Source: Nitrospira sp. UBA6909
GTDB lineage: Bacteria > Nitrospirota > Nitrospiria > Nitrospirales > Nitrospiraceae
NCBI GenBank assembly: GCA_002451055.1
Contig: DKBD01000073.1
Location: forward strand, 13,259-18,417
Direction: 5' to 3'
Length of the DNA stretch: 5,159 nt
Shown here: piece after piece, positions 5,112 through 5,159 of the stretch
Layout of the letters: each line of letters begins with the position of its first letter
Position numbering within the stretch: position 1 is the first letter of the stretch
Notes under the pieces: generated by a model
The model's input: only the letters and a program-made list of their open reading frames with translations
Told to the model about the DNA's origin: nothing
The model's database searches: none
Position numbers and translations under genes: made by a program

Positions 5112-5159
5112 TAACCGGCTGGTCGCAGGTTCGAGTCCTGCCCGGGGAGCCAATCTCGA

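Larger units (their letters stand above)
4517..5152 (+). tRNA. tRNA-Asn(GUU), split by a group I intron
   Basis: Exon 1 is 4517-4551 (tRNA positions 1-35) and exon 2 is 5112-5152 (positions 36-76, CCA encoded). Joined, they give a perfect 76-nt cloverleaf: acceptor TCCCCGG/CCGGGGA with discriminator G, D stem GCTC/GAGC, anticodon stem GCCGG/CCGGC with loop CTGTTAA (anticodon GTT), a five-base variable loop, and T arm GCAGG-TTCGAGT-CCTGC. The UCC start, G73 and loop CUGUUAA are typical of bacterial tRNA-Asn. Other junctions would give Thr or Tyr anticodons, but only this junction leaves a U at the end of exon 1 and a G at the end of the intron, as group I splicing requires. Standard searches would miss or mislabel this tRNA because of the 560-base interruption. 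Confidence 0.93.

Noticed and set aside
4545..5119. Archaeal-type tRNA intron with a bulge-helix-bulge splice motif
   Set aside because: The intron is far too long, holds the P3/P7/P8/P9 group I core and ends in G after a P9.0 pairing; the host genes are bacterial.
4517..5152. Reading the split tRNA as Thr(UGU or GGU) or Tyr(GUA)
   Set aside because: Other junctions can give these anticodons but leave the wrong bases at the splice sites (not U before and G at the end of the intron), and the acceptor stem and G73 fit Asn. A type I variable loop excludes bacterial Tyr.
4962..5153. Minus-strand ORF with APRAGLEPATSRLQ near its start
   Set aside because: This peptide is the well-known spurious translation of a tRNA 3' half on the opposite strand; the rest covers the intron core.

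Overview
The window looks like the chromosome of a Nitrospirota bacterium, most likely Nitrospira or a close relative. This is inferred from the protein sequences and from a five-gene 2-oxoacid:ferredoxin oxidoreductase operon of the type known from autotrophs using the reductive TCA cycle (Nitrospira, Leptospirillum, Hydrogenobacter). The genus cannot be proven from this sequence alone.

Positions 53-3976 hold a same-strand operon for a five-subunit pyruvate- (or 2-oxoglutarate-) ferredoxin oxidoreductase. In order it encodes a fifth (epsilon-type) subunit resembling the CO dehydrogenase/acetyl-CoA synthase epsilon (CdhB) family, the alpha subunit, the thiamine-pyrophosphate (TPP) and iron-sulfur beta subunit, the gamma subunit and a 2x[4Fe-4S] ferredoxin-like delta subunit. 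Together they would carry out reversible CoA-dependent decarboxylation/carboxylation of a 2-oxoacid with ferredoxin, a CO2-fixing step of the reductive TCA cycle. A long imperfect inverted repeat fills the only wide gap (alpha to beta). A rho-independent terminator at 3998-4029 closes the operon. Bases 1-52 are leader sequence with no assignable element beyond a weak ribosome binding site.

Positions 4053-4322 encode a small acidic helical protein of unknown function, directly after the terminator. The 160 bases that follow (4323-4482) hold no gene or repeat that I can see.

Positions 4483-5152 are the most interesting part. An extended -10 promoter drives a tRNA-Asn(GUU) gene split between anticodon bases 35 and 36 by a 560-nt group I intron. 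Almost the whole ribozyme can be folded by eye (P1, P2, P3, P4, P5, P6, P7, P7.1, P8, P9, P9.0, terminal G). The intron carries an HNH homing endonuclease ORF. Its ribosome binding site and GTG start lie in P1/the internal guide sequence, its last 24 codons are made of the ribozyme core (P2 to P5), and its stop codon lies in the 3' strand of P4. The ORF and ribozyme are therefore interlocked rather than the ORF sitting in a peripheral loop.
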